Source of the DNA: CATOSD01 sp034422735
GTDB taxonomy: Bacteria; Chloroflexota; Dehalococcoidia; Lucifugimonadales; CATOSD01
Assembly (NCBI GenBank): GCA_034422735.1
Contig: DAOUJL010000039.1
Span: 121,895-185,894 of the forward strand
Length of the DNA: 64,000 nucleotides
Reading direction: 5' to 3'
The notes beneath the pieces were generated by a model. It had not been told where the DNA came from and searched no databases. It saw nothing but the letters and a program-made list of their open reading frames with translations. Numbering within the stretch: the stretch's first letter is position 1; every line of letters begins with the position of its first letter. The translations under genes and the position numbers were made by a program. Positions 1-8,986 of this stretch are shown here, piece after piece.

Positions 1-1
1 G

Positions 2-658
2 ATGCCGAACCAATCCCCCAGCGCCGACCCCTCCGCCAACCCTCTCCCGGCACAGATAGAGGCCGCCGCCGAGCACCTGCGAAGCGGCGGAGTGGCGGCG
101 ATTCCCACCGACACCATCTACGGACTGGCGGCGAACGCGCTGGACGAGCGCGCCGTGGAGCGCGTGTTCCGGCTGAAGCGCCGGCCCTCGGGCATGGCGC
201 TGCCGCTGCTCATCGCCGACGCCGCCGACCTGGACCGCTGGGCGCGCGGCGTCCCGGACGTGGCGCGCCTGCTGGCCGAGCGCTTCTGGCCGGGCGCGCT
301 GACGCTGGTGCTACGCAAGGCGCCGGACGTCCCGCACGTCGCCACCGGCGGGCTGGACACCGTGGCGCTGCGTGTGCCGGCGCACGACACCCCGCGCGAG
401 CTGGCGCGGCTGCTCGGGTGCCCGGTGACGGGCACCAGCGCCAACCGCAGCGGACGCCCGGGACTCACCGACGCCAACGAGGTGCGCCGCGAGTTCGAGG
501 GCGAGTGCTGCATGGTGGTCGACGGCCGCTGCGACGGCGGCGTCGCCTCCACGCTCGTGGATCTGTCCGGCGCGCAGCCGCGAATCCTGCGCCAGGGGGC
601 CGTCACGCGCGCCGCCCTGTCCGAGGTCTGCCCCGGCATCGCGGCAGCGGACGGGTAG
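2..658 (+). CDS. L-threonylcarbamoyladenylate synthase (Sua5/YwlC/YrdC family)
   Basis: Makes threonylcarbamoyl-AMP from threonine, bicarbonate and ATP, the first step of tRNA t6A37 modification in the cytoplasm. The 218-residue product shows the family hallmarks: PTDTIYGLA at residues 35-43, a KRRPSGMALPLL basic/substrate loop at 59-70, TSANRSG at 145-151, and the STLVDL...RILRQGA ending at 183-200. Length fits the short YrdC/YwlC form without the Sua5 C-terminal domain. The ATG lies at the left edge of the window, so an upstream start cannot be excluded. The next gene follows 20 bases later on the same strand. Confidence 0.93.
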   Translation: MPNQSPSADPSANPLPAQIEAAAEHLRSGGVAAIPTDTIYGLAANALDERAVERVFRLKRRPSGMALPLLIADAADLDRWARGVPDVARLLAERFWPGALTLVLRKAPDVPHVATGGLDTVALRVPAHDTPRELARLLGCPVTGTSANRSGRPGLTDANEVRREFEGECCMVVDGRCDGGVASTLVDLSGAQPRILRQGAVTRAALSEVCPGIAAADG

Positions 659-678
659 GGTCGCCTGAATTCCAAAGG

Positions 679-1689
679 ATGCAGTTGACGAACATAGAAG
701 ACCTTTCCGCCCAGGTAGAGGACGCGCTCAAAGACGCGGTAACCGGCCGCGACATGCCGCTGTACGACATGATGGCCTACCACCTGGGCTGGGCCGCTGA
801 ACCGGGCGAACCCGGCCCGGCCCGGCCCAGATTCCGAGCGCTGGGGGCGCTCTGCCTGCTCGCATGCCGCGCGGCGGGAGGCGACGCCAGGCTCGCGCTG
901 CCCGCCGCCGCCGCCGTGGAGCTGGTGGTGAACTTCTGCGAGATTCACGAGGACGTGCAGGCCGGCGCGCCCGCGAGAGGCGTCCGCGAGACCGTCTGGT
1001 GGAAGTGGGGACCCGCGCAGGCGATCAACGCCGGGGACGGGATGCACGCGCTCGCCAGGCTCACGCTGTTTGGCTTGCAGGATGCGGGACTGTCGGCGGA
1101 GGCCACCTTCCGCGCCGTGCAGGTCCTGGACGAGGCCAGCCTCCGCACCTGCGAGGGGCGATTCCTCGACCTCCAGGCCCAGGAGCGCATAGACCTGGCA
1201 CTGGACGACTACCTGGAGATGGTGCGGCTCAAGTCCGGCGCGCTCGCCGCCTGCTCCTCCCGCCTCGGTGCGCTCGCCGCCTCCGCGGACGCGGCCGTAT
1301 CGGACGCGCTGGCGTCGTGCGGCGAAAGCCTCGGCGTCGCCTCGCAGCTACGCGAGGACGTCCGGCTCTTCTGGGACCTGTCACCCGGAGGGTCGGAGCC
1401 GTACCCGGAAGTCGCCAACAAGATGAAGCTGCTGCCGGTGGTCTACGCCTTCTCCAACGCCAACGCGAACCAGAAGCGCCGCATGGGAGAGTTCTACTTC
1501 AAGCGCGTGCTCGAAGCGGACGACGTGGGCCGCCTCCGCGAGCTCGTGGACGAAATGGAGGTCCGCGACGCCTGCGAGGACCTGATAGCGCGCTACCGCG
1601 ACGAGTCCGCGCGGGCGCTCGCCGAAGCGGGCGTCTCGGACGAGGGCAGGGCGGCGATACAGGCCCTGTCCGACGAGCTGACCCGGTGA
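679..1689 (+). CDS. Polyprenyl synthetase-like protein with degraded Asp-rich motifs
   Basis: The all-helical fold of trans-isoprenyl diphosphate synthases is recognisable: IHEDVQ sits where the first DDxxD motif belongs, followed by RGVRETVWWKWGPAQAINAGD (the family's RRGxPxxH...GxxxAILAGD stretch), a MVRLKSGAL helix, and LREDVRLFWD where the second DDxxD belongs. Both Mg-binding clusters are incomplete (ED and ED in place of DDxxD), so prenyl transfer may be lost or altered; a heterodimer subunit role is possible. Start: ATG 679 touches its AAAGGA ribosome site (674-679), while TTG 685 two codons later has a 5-base spacing and may be the true start. About 336 residues. Confidence 0.72.
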   Translation: MQLTNIEDLSAQVEDALKDAVTGRDMPLYDMMAYHLGWAAEPGEPGPARPRFRALGALCLLACRAAGGDARLALPAAAAVELVVNFCEIHEDVQAGAPARGVRETVWWKWGPAQAINAGDGMHALARLTLFGLQDAGLSAEATFRAVQVLDEASLRTCEGRFLDLQAQERIDLALDDYLEMVRLKSGALAACSSRLGALAASADAAVSDALASCGESLGVASQLREDVRLFWDLSPGGSEPYPEVANKMKLLPVVYAFSNANANQKRRMGEFYFKRVLEADDVGRLRELVDEMEVRDACEDLIARYRDESARALAEAGVSDEGRAAIQALSDELTR

Positions 1690-1758
1690 CGCGGCGCAGC
1701 CCGCACCAATCAGGAAGAACCCATTAAATCCCTTCCCCCTCGCAGGGGGAAGGTTAGG

Positions 1759-2970
1759 ATGGGGGTGACGCACTTGGCCGCCAAGCAAACCATCGAGGAC
1801 ATCCGCGTAGACAACCACACCGCCCTGGTGCGCGTCGACTACAACGTGCCCTTCCGCCCCGGCACGACCGACATCTCCGACGACAGCCGCATCGCAGCCT
1901 CGCTGCCCACGCTCCGGTACCTGCTTGAGCGCGGATGCCGGCTGATAGTCTGCTCGCACCTCGGCCGCCCGCGCGGTCGCGTCGTGGAAGACCTCCGCAT
2001 GGCCCCCGTGTCGGCGCGGCTGGCCGAGCTGCTCGGCGCGCCCGTCCGCCAGCTTGCGGACTGCGTAGGCCCCGATGTGATGGACGCCGTGGACGCCATG
2101 CGGCCCGGCGAGGTCGTCATGCTCGAAAACCTGCGTTTCCACGCGGGCGAAGAGGCCAACGACGTCGAGTTCGCCACCGGCCTCGCCATGCCCGCGGACC
2201 TCTACGTCAACGACGCGTTCGGCGCCGCGCACCGCGCCCACGCCTCCACCGAGGGCGTGGCCCGCCTGCTGCCCGCCGCGGCCGGCTTCCTCATGGCCAA
2301 GGAGCTTGCCATGCTCGGCCAGGCGCTGGACGAGCCGCGCCGCCCGTTCGCGGCCATCATGGGCGGCGCCAAGGTCTCGGACAAGATAGCCGTGCTCGAG
2401 AGCCTGGCGGCCAAGGTCGACAAGCTCATCATCGGCGGCGGCATGGCCGCGACTTTCTTCAAGGCGCAGGGCCTGCCCGTGGGCGACTCGCTCGTGGAGG
2501 ACGAGTGGGTCCCGTTCGCCCGCGATTTTCTCGACAAGGCCCGCGAGACCGGCCTGCAGGTGCTGCTGCCCGTGGACGTCGTGGTCGCCGACGAGTTCGC
2601 CGAGCACGCCGAGAGCCGCGACGTAGGCGCGGGCGAGATTCCCGCCGGATGGCGCGTCATGGACGTCGGCCCGGCCAGCGCCGACGCCTTCGCGCGCGCC
2701 GTCGACGGCTGCGGCACCGTGCTCTGGAACGGCCCCATGGGCGTGTTCGAATGGAAAGACTTCTCGCGCGGCACCGTGCGTCTCGCCGAGGCGCTGGCCG
2801 CGCTGGCCGACGCCACCACCGTCGTAGGCGGCGGCTCCACCGCGGAGGCCGTACAGTCGCTGGGCTACGCCGACCGCATGACCCACGTATCCACCGGCGG
2901 CGGCGCGTCCCTCGAGTTCCTGGAGGGCAGGGAACTGCCCGGCGTAGCCGCCCTCCCGGACAAAACGTAG
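1759..2970 (+). CDS. pgk: Phosphoglycerate kinase
   Basis: Interconverts 1,3-bisphosphoglycerate plus ADP with 3-phosphoglycerate plus ATP in glycolysis/gluconeogenesis. Signature segments are RVDYNVP (25-31), SHLGRP (66-71), the NDAFGAAHRAHAST loop and the nucleotide-binding GGGST near 357-361, followed by the STGGGASLEFLEG C-terminus. Length (403) is typical. The annotated ATG lies inside the tail of an intergenic hairpin repeat; GTG 1765 or TTG 1774 give a start closer to conserved sequence, with the repeat's GGGGG acting as a ribosome site. Heads a glycolytic run with apgM and, beyond mcrBC, tpiA. Confidence 0.96.
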   Translation: MGVTHLAAKQTIEDIRVDNHTALVRVDYNVPFRPGTTDISDDSRIAASLPTLRYLLERGCRLIVCSHLGRPRGRVVEDLRMAPVSARLAELLGAPVRQLADCVGPDVMDAVDAMRPGEVVMLENLRFHAGEEANDVEFATGLAMPADLYVNDAFGAAHRAHASTEGVARLLPAAAGFLMAKELAMLGQALDEPRRPFAAIMGGAKVSDKIAVLESLAAKVDKLIIGGGMAATFFKAQGLPVGDSLVEDEWVPFARDFLDKARETGLQVLLPVDVVVADEFAEHAESRDVGAGEIPAGWRVMDVGPASADAFARAVDGCGTVLWNGPMGVFEWKDFSRGTVRLAEALAALADATTVVGGGSTAEAVQSLGYADRMTHVSTGGGASLEFLEGRELPGVAALPDKT

Positions 2971-3091
2971 CCTCCATAAGTCCCCTCTCCCTTGATGGGA
3001 GAGGGCTAGGGTGAGGGTGAACCCCCGCACTCCATAAGTCCCTTCCCCCTCGCAGGGGGAAGGTTAGGATGGGGGTGAAAGAGAGACAACC

Positions 3092-4297
3092 TTGATAGAC
3101 CTTCCCTTCCTGGACGAAATCGCCCGCCCCACGCCGTCCCGCATCATCATGCTCGTCGTCGACGGCCTCGGCGGCGCGCCCCACCCCGATACGCGCAAGA
3201 CGGAGCTTGAGACCGCGCGCCTGCCCAACCTGGACGCCCTGGCGGCCCAGAGCGCGACAGGCCTCACCACGCCGGTGCTTCCGGGCATCACCCCCGGCAG
3301 CGGACCCGGCCACATGGCCCTGTTCGGCTACGACCCCGTCAAGTACCTGATGGGTCGCGGCGTCCTGGAGGCGCTCGGCTCCGGCATCGAGATGGCCGCG
3401 GGCGACGTCGCCGCGCGCGGCAACTTCTGCACTGTCGACGCCAGCGGCGTGATAACCGACCGCCGCGCCGGACGCATCCCCACCGCGGAGAGCGCGCCGC
3501 TGGTCAAGCTGCTCGACGGCATCGAGGCGCCCGGCGTGGACGTGTCCGTGTACCCCGTGCAGGACTACCGCTTCGTCCTGCTGCTGCGCGGCGACGGCCT
3601 CAGCGACGCCATCACCGGCACCGACCCGCAGGTGGAGGGCGCCGCCCCGCTCGAATCGCAGCCGCTCAGCGACGACGCCCGCAAGACCGCCGACGCGGTG
3701 AACCGCTTCTCCCGGTCCGCGCGCGCCGTCCTGGCCGGACGCGAGCGCGCCAACATGGTGGTGATGCGCGGCTTCTCCGGCGTGCCCGACCTGCCGGACT
3801 TCGGTGCTTGTTACCGGCTCAACCCGGCCGCCATCGCCGCCTATCCCATGTACCGCGGCCTGGCGCAGCTCGTGGGCATGAGAATCGTCCCCACGGGCGG
3901 CGACTTCGATGCCGAGCTGGAAACGCTGGAGGCCGTCTCCGCCGACCACGACTTCATCTTCCTGCACTACAAGCCCGCCGACGCCGCGGGCGAAGACGGC
4001 GACTTCGACGCCAAGGTGCGCGCGCTGGAGGCGCTGGACGCCCGCATCCCCCGCCTGCTGGCCACCAACCCCGACGTGCTCGTCGTGGCGGGCGACCACT
4101 CCACGCCCGCCATCGTAGTCGGCCATAGCTGGCACCCCGTGCCCCTGCTCATCCGCTCGCGGTTCACCCACGGCGAGGGCGTCTCCGCGTTCTCCGAGCC
4201 TGCCTTCCGCGCCGGCTCCCTCGGCTCGCTACCCGCCGAGAACGTCATGCTCCTCGCAATGGCCCACGCCGAAAAGCTCAACAAGTACGGCCCGTAG
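3092..4297 (+). CDS. apgM: 2,3-bisphosphoglycerate-independent phosphoglycerate mutase, archaeal type
   Basis: Interconverts 3- and 2-phosphoglycerate without bisphosphoglycerate. It belongs to the alkaline-phosphatase superfamily: metal ligand Asp in LVVDGLGG (Asp24), the phosphorylated Ser in GITPGSGPGH (Ser70), and the C-terminal metal motif AGDHSTP near residue 333. The 401-residue length is that of the archaeal ApgM form, shorter than GpmI. The start is TTG 3092, about 14 bases past the tail of a hairpin repeat; the next in-frame Met (residue 20) is inside the core strand, so TTG is needed. It ends 9 bases before mcrB. Confidence 0.93.
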   Translation: MIDLPFLDEIARPTPSRIIMLVVDGLGGAPHPDTRKTELETARLPNLDALAAQSATGLTTPVLPGITPGSGPGHMALFGYDPVKYLMGRGVLEALGSGIEMAAGDVAARGNFCTVDASGVITDRRAGRIPTAESAPLVKLLDGIEAPGVDVSVYPVQDYRFVLLLRGDGLSDAITGTDPQVEGAAPLESQPLSDDARKTADAVNRFSRSARAVLAGRERANMVVMRGFSGVPDLPDFGACYRLNPAAIAAYPMYRGLAQLVGMRIVPTGGDFDAELETLEAVSADHDFIFLHYKPADAAGEDGDFDAKVRALEALDARIPRLLATNPDVLVVAGDHSTPAIVVGHSWHPVPLLIRSRFTHGEGVSAFSEPAFRAGSLGSLPAENVMLLAMAHAEKLNKYGP

Positions 4298-4306
4298 GGG
4301 GTAACC

Positions 4307-5962
4307 ATGAGAGTGGATCAGAGCGACCACGTCCAGCGTGATCCAGAAGCCGAGTCTTGGGACGAATTCGTTGCACGCGCCAAAGCGATTTCCTTCAACG
4401 ATGAACTGATTCAGGGTGACATCATCCCTAAGCTCAGGACGAGTAAGAGGTTGAATGAGGCGCGCGAAGCGGTACTCAAAGGGAGTCGCGATTGGCCAGA
4501 TGTCGTTAAGAGGAAGGCAATTCCATCCGTACAGTACCCAATCATCAACGTAAATGGCCAGATAGCACTCAGGAATTGGATCGACGCATCCCCAGACGAA
4601 GCGCTACAGGCGTTACATGAGATATGGACACCTCGCCGTGCGTCTATTCCAGAACGGATCCACGCGTTCTGCGAACACTTCCCCCGAAGCATACCGGGAG
4701 GCAGTGGAACACGGACAACAACCATCTCACAGCTGCTTATGGCATTGGACGCTGAACAATATCCGCCGTACAAAACCGAGGCGTTCAAATTGGCATATAG
4801 ACGTACCGGGTACGAAGTACCACCCCAGCGTGCGAGTGAAGTTGCTCTGTACGAACATGCGCTTGGCTTCCTCGACCGGTTCATACATGAAGCAATGGTT
4901 CGCGGACTGGAGTTGCATCACAGATTGCACGCTCAGTCCTTAGTCTGGCTTAGCCAGTACCCCGAGAATTGGAATCTCGTAGATGATGAGGAATGTACTT
5001 GGTCAATCCCCAGGTCGTCAGATTACCTGACTGGCCTAGACGAAGACCTGGACTTACTCGCCGATTACCTCTTCCTTCCCGAGGACTTCCTGCGCGAAAT
5101 CGAGGCTCTGCTCAAGGACAAAAAGCAGGTCATTTTCCAGGGCCCGCCGGGCACAAGTAAGACCTACGTCGCGCAGGAGCTGGCCGCCCATCTCGCTGGG
5201 TGGGCAGGCCGCGTGACCCTCGTGCAGTTTCACCCCTCCTACGCTTACGAGGACTTCGTACAGGGGTTTCGCCCGACGTTGCAGGGCAATCAGGCGGGCT
5301 TCGATCTGCGGAACGGACCGCTGTTGCGAGTCGCCGAGCGAGCGCGGGAGGAACCGGACGAAAAGCACTTCCTCATCATCGACGAGATAAACCGAGGTAA
5401 CCTATCGAAGGTGTTCGGCGAGTTGTACTACCTTCTGGAGTACCGCGACGAGGAGATCACGCTCCAGTACCAGGGGGACCGGGGCAGGAAGTTCTCGCTG
5501 CCGCCCAACCTCTACATCATCGGGACGATGAACACGGCCGACCGCTCCATCGCAAGGGTGGACCTTGCTCTGCGCCGCCGCTTCTACTTCGTTGAGTTCC
5601 ATCCCGACGACGAGCCGGTCAAGGGCTTGCTACGCCGCTGGCTGAGAGACAAAGCTCGCCACATGGAATGGGTCGCCGACGTGGTCGAGCACGCGAACGA
5701 TCTGCTGGAGCGCGACCGGCACGCCGCCATCGGCCCCAGCTACTTCATGGTGAAAGGCGACCTGAACTACGATGTGGTGGAACGTATATGGAAACACAGC
5801 GTCCTCCCGTACATCGAGGAATTGCGTTTCGGCGACGCCAAGGTCAGGGAGGACTTTGATCTCTGGAGACTCAAGAGGCTATCTTCTTCGGCTGCCCAGC
5901 CTGAGGATGTCGCGGAAGACCAGAACAGCGGTGATGGTGGCGCGGACGATGCCCAATCTTGA
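4307..5962 (+). CDS. McrB-like AAA+ NTPase of a type IV (modification-dependent) restriction system
   Basis: The motor subunit of McrBC-type restriction hydrolyses nucleotide to translocate DNA and activate the McrC nuclease. C-terminal AAA+ domain: Walker A GPPGTSKT (279-286), Walker B LIIDEINRG (about 354-362) and the McrB signature GTMNTADRS (about 406-414), then an arginine-rich LALRRRF. The N-terminal ~270 residues have no motif I recognise and should carry target recognition. Their DNA (about 4307-5050) is visibly AT-richer than both the ATPase part and the flanking genes, suggesting transfer or exchange of the recognition half. It overlaps the McrC-like gene by 14 bases. Confidence 0.88.
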   Translation: MRVDQSDHVQRDPEAESWDEFVARAKAISFNDELIQGDIIPKLRTSKRLNEAREAVLKGSRDWPDVVKRKAIPSVQYPIINVNGQIALRNWIDASPDEALQALHEIWTPRRASIPERIHAFCEHFPRSIPGGSGTRTTTISQLLMALDAEQYPPYKTEAFKLAYRRTGYEVPPQRASEVALYEHALGFLDRFIHEAMVRGLELHHRLHAQSLVWLSQYPENWNLVDDEECTWSIPRSSDYLTGLDEDLDLLADYLFLPEDFLREIEALLKDKKQVIFQGPPGTSKTYVAQELAAHLAGWAGRVTLVQFHPSYAYEDFVQGFRPTLQGNQAGFDLRNGPLLRVAERAREEPDEKHFLIIDEINRGNLSKVFGELYYLLEYRDEEITLQYQGDRGRKFSLPPNLYIIGTMNTADRSIARVDLALRRRFYFVEFHPDDEPVKGLLRRWLRDKARHMEWVADVVEHANDLLERDRHAAIGPSYFMVKGDLNYDVVERIWKHSVLPYIEELRFGDAKVREDFDLWRLKRLSSSAAQPEDVAEDQNSGDGGADDAQS

Positions 5963-7184
5963 TCTGACGGAATACGAGCGGAGCCGTCCGTACGGCCTCT
6001 CATCAGCCGCGCGAGACGATCTCAAGGCCGCACTTCCATCGCTCACCGTAGAGCCGGCGGAAGGTGCGGACGCCGCCTACCACGTCACCCCGTCCTCCAC
6101 CGTCGGCGCGGTGGACATAGACGGCCTGTCCGTCCTCATCCGGCCCAAGATAGGCATTACCCAGCTACTGTCGCTGGCCTGCTACGCCATGGGCGTGTAC
6201 AAGCCACAGGAGCAGCACCTGTTCGACTTCGAGGAGGAGGCCGCGCTCCCCGACACCCTGGCCCTCGCGCTCGCCGCCGCGGCCCGCAGGGCGTTCGCGC
6301 GCGGCCTGCTGCACGGCTACCGCACCGAGGAGGAGGCGCTGTACGCCGTAAGGGGACGTATCCGGTTCGACGAGCAGATCCGGCGCAGGTTCGGCATCCC
6401 CATGCCCGTGGAGGTGCGCTACGACGAGTTCACCGACGACATCACCGAAAACCGGCTCGTGAAGGCGGCCGTCGCGCGGCTCGGCGAGATGCGACTGCGC
6501 TCGTCCCAGGCGCGGCGCGGCCTGGGCTGGACCGCCGCGATGCTCGAGAACGTCTCGCTCGTCGAGTACGGCCCGAGAGACGTGCCCGACGTGACCTTTG
6601 ACAGGCTGAACGACCACTACCGAGGCGTAGTCGGCCTGTCGCGCCTCGTCCTGCGGCACAGCGCGTTCGAGGCAAAGCGCGGTAAAGTGCGCGCCACCGG
6701 CTTCCTGATGGACATGAACACGCTCTTCCAGGAGTTCGTCACCGTGGCGCTACGGGAGTCGTTGCAGGTCTCGGCGAACGTATTCTGCTCCGACAGGCAA
6801 CTCACTGGCAGCCGTCGCATCCACCTTGCAGATAACGACCGCGTGCGACTCTGGCCCGACCTCACCTGGTGGGACGCCAACACCTGCACGTTTGTGGGCG
6901 ACGCCAAGTACAAGACGGTAAGTGAGAACGGCGTCCCCAGTGCGGATTTGTACCAACTGCTGGCCTACGTGACCGCGCTGGAACTGCCCGGCGGACTGCT
7001 GGTCTACGCGGAAGGCGAGGCGGACGCGGCCAGCTATCGCGTCCGCCACTCCGGCAAGCTGCTCGAGATCGCAACGCTGGATCTGTCCGGCACGCTCGAC
7101 GACGTGCTGGGGCGCGTCTGCCGCGTGGCCGCCAGGATTGGCGAATTGCGCGATGAGGCCCGGAGGCGCCAGCCCGCCGCGTAA
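5949..7184 (+). CDS. McrC-like nuclease subunit of a type IV restriction system
   Basis: Partner of the preceding McrB-like NTPase. The roughly 411-residue protein has the McrC layout: an N-terminal beta-rich region (VGAVDIDGLSVLIRPKIG) that contacts McrB, and a C-terminal PD-(D/E)xK nuclease. In the nuclease, WPDLTWW (about 300) and GDAKYKT (about 317-323) supply the catalytic Asp, the second acidic residue and Lys. Start ATG 5949 overlaps the mcrB stop; ATG 5934 in frame is an alternative. The overlap implies translational coupling. Base composition is close to the host, unlike the 5' half of mcrB. Confidence 0.85.
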   Translation: MPNLDLTEYERSRPYGLSSAARDDLKAALPSLTVEPAEGADAAYHVTPSSTVGAVDIDGLSVLIRPKIGITQLLSLACYAMGVYKPQEQHLFDFEEEAALPDTLALALAAAARRAFARGLLHGYRTEEEALYAVRGRIRFDEQIRRRFGIPMPVEVRYDEFTDDITENRLVKAAVARLGEMRLRSSQARRGLGWTAAMLENVSLVEYGPRDVPDVTFDRLNDHYRGVVGLSRLVLRHSAFEAKRGKVRATGFLMDMNTLFQEFVTVALRESLQVSANVFCSDRQLTGSRRIHLADNDRVRLWPDLTWWDANTCTFVGDAKYKTVSENGVPSADLYQLLAYVTALELPGGLLVYAEGEADAASYRVRHSGKLLEIATLDLSGTLDDVLGRVCRVAARIGELRDEARRRQPAA

Positions 7185-7205
7185 CCGCGTCCAGGCAAAA
7201 TCGCC

Positions 7206-7211
7206 TATACT
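7206..7211 (+). promoter_or_regulatory. -10 element before tpiA (TATACT)
   Basis: TATACT lies 41 bases upstream of the tpiA start, in the short gap after the McrC-like gene. No -35 box is evident. It suggests tpiA has its own promoter and is not dependent on read-through from mcrBC. Confidence 0.45.
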
Positions 7212-7252
7212 GGACGGCGAACCAGCAACATTCGCCTGACAGGAGTCCCGCC

Positions 7253-8008
7253 TTGCGAACCACCATCATCGCCGGCAACTGGAAGATGTTTACCACCCGA
7301 CAGGAAGCCATCTCGCTCGTCGAGCAGATGCGCGACGGTCTCGACGCCGTGGAGGGCGTCACCTCGCTTGTGTGCCCGCCGTTCGTGCACCTGGAGGCCG
7401 TCGCGGATGCGCTGCGCGGCACGTCCGTTGCCTTGGGCGCGCAGAACATGCACCCCGAAAGCTCCGGCGCCTTCACCGGCGAGGTCTCGCCCGACATGCT
7501 CGCTGACCTGTGCCAGTACGTCATCCTGGGCCACTCCGAGCGGCGGGAGCTGTTCGGCGAGACGGACGAGTTCATCAACCGCAAGGTGTTGGCCGCGCTC
7601 GCCGCCGGCCTGCGGCCCATCCTGTGCGTCGGCGAGCGTCTGGAGCAACGCGAGGGCGGGGAAGCGGAAGCCGTCGTCGAGCGCCAGGTAGCCCTCGGAC
7701 TGGAGGGCGTCGAGGACGCCACGTCGCTCGTCGTCGCCTACGAGCCGGTCTGGGCCATCGGGACGGGCAGGGCGGCCACCCCGGACGTGGCGCAGTCCAT
7801 GATGGCGACAATTCGCGGCGCGCTGGCCGCCCGTTTCGGTGAGGACGCGGCCGGCGAAGTCCCGCTGCTGTACGGCGGCAGCGTTAATCCCGGCAACGCC
7901 GAAGACTACGCCCGCCAGCCGGACGTCAACGGCGCGCTCGTCGGCGGCGCCAGCCTCGACGCCGAAGCGTTCACGCAGATAGCGCGGCTGGCGGCCCAGG
8001 CAGGCTGA
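7253..8008 (+). CDS. tpiA: Triosephosphate isomerase
   Basis: Interconverts glyceraldehyde-3-phosphate and dihydroxyacetone phosphate. Catalytic residues are all visible: Lys11 in AGNWKM, His near 94 in GHSERR and Glu near 164 in AYEPVWAIGTG, with the phosphate-binding YGGSVNPGN near the C-terminus. Length (251) is standard. The start is TTG 7253 with AGGAG at 7241-7245, a 7-base spacing. Together with pgk and apgM it completes a lower-glycolysis set split by the restriction genes. Confidence 0.97.
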   Translation: MRTTIIAGNWKMFTTRQEAISLVEQMRDGLDAVEGVTSLVCPPFVHLEAVADALRGTSVALGAQNMHPESSGAFTGEVSPDMLADLCQYVILGHSERRELFGETDEFINRKVLAALAAGLRPILCVGERLEQREGGEAEAVVERQVALGLEGVEDATSLVVAYEPVWAIGTGRAATPDVAQSMMATIRGALAARFGEDAAGEVPLLYGGSVNPGNAEDYARQPDVNGALVGGASLDAEAFTQIARLAAQAG

Positions 8009-8041
8009 CGCGGCCAACCGCCCCGGCGCCTGGCCGGCACC

Positions 8042-8986
8042 ATGACGCCCCCGCCCGAAAAACCCCCCGTCATCACCATCGTCGGCCAGACCGCCGTCGG
8101 CAAGAGCAACCTCGCCATGTGCCTCGCCAAGCTCCTCGACGGCGAGATAGTCAGCGCCGATAGCCGCCAGGTCTACCGCCGCATGGACATCGGCACCGCC
8201 AAGCCGCCGCCCGACCACCTGGCCGCCGTCCGCCACCACCTCATCGACGTCGCCGACCCCGACGACGAGTACAGCCTGGCGCTGTTTCTACAGGATGCGC
8301 GGAAAGCTATCCAAAACGTAAACGGGAATTCTCGGCTTCCCATAGTGGCGGGCGGCACCGGTCAGTACGTGTGGGGACTGCTGGAGGGATGGCAACCCGC
8401 CCCGGTAGCGCCCGACCCGCTGCTACGCGCCGAACTCGAGGCGCGCCTGGAGTGCGAGGGAGTCGCGTCGCTCCACCGCGACCTTGCCGAGCGCGACCCG
8501 GAAGCCGCCGCCCGCGTCGACGCCCGCAACCCCCGGCGCGTCGTCAGGGCGCTCGAGGTTGCCCGCGCGAAAGGGGAGGGCGCGACACGCGCCGCTCGCC
8601 GGACCCCGCCGCCGTACAACGTCGCCATCCTGGGTCTGGCGATGGACACTGACGCGCTGCGACGGCGCATCGACGATCGAGTGGACGCCATGCTCGCCGC
8701 CGGGTGGGTCGACGAGGTGCGCGGCCTGCTCGAGTCGGGCTACGGCCCGGACCTGCCCTCCATGTCGAGCCTCGGCTACCGCGAGATCGCCGACCACCTG
8801 CGCGGCCGTCTGTCGCTCGACAAGGCCGCAGACGCCGTGAAGCGCGGCACCCGCAGGTTAGCTAAGCGACAGCGCGCCTGGTTCAAGCCGGCCGACCCGC
8901 GCATACGCTGGTTCGACGCCGAGACCGAGCGAGCCGAGGCGATCCGCCACGCCGAGCAGTGGCTGAGCAGCGTCCGATCATCCTAA
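8042..8986 (+). CDS. miaA: tRNA dimethylallyltransferase
   Basis: Transfers a dimethylallyl group to adenosine 37 of tRNAs reading UNN codons. The N-terminal P-loop (VGQTAVGKSNLA), the DSRQVYRRMDIGTAKP substrate segment, AGGTGQYV and the GYREIADHLRG region match MiaA. 314 residues is the usual length. It follows tpiA by 33 bases on the same strand and probably shares its transcript. Confidence 0.96.
   Translation: MTPPPEKPPVITIVGQTAVGKSNLAMCLAKLLDGEIVSADSRQVYRRMDIGTAKPPPDHLAAVRHHLIDVADPDDEYSLALFLQDARKAIQNVNGNSRLPIVAGGTGQYVWGLLEGWQPAPVAPDPLLRAELEARLECEGVASLHRDLAERDPEAAARVDARNPRRVVRALEVARAKGEGATRAARRTPPPYNVAILGLAMDTDALRRRIDDRVDAMLAAGWVDEVRGLLESGYGPDLPSMSSLGYREIADHLRGRLSLDKAADAVKRGTRRLAKRQRAWFKPADPRIRWFDAETERAEAIRHAEQWLSSVRSS

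Noticed and set aside
1381..3030. A 549-codon minus-strand ORF
   Set aside because: Antisense shadow of pgk reading through a hairpin repeat; Gly/His/Val-rich with no recognisable fold.
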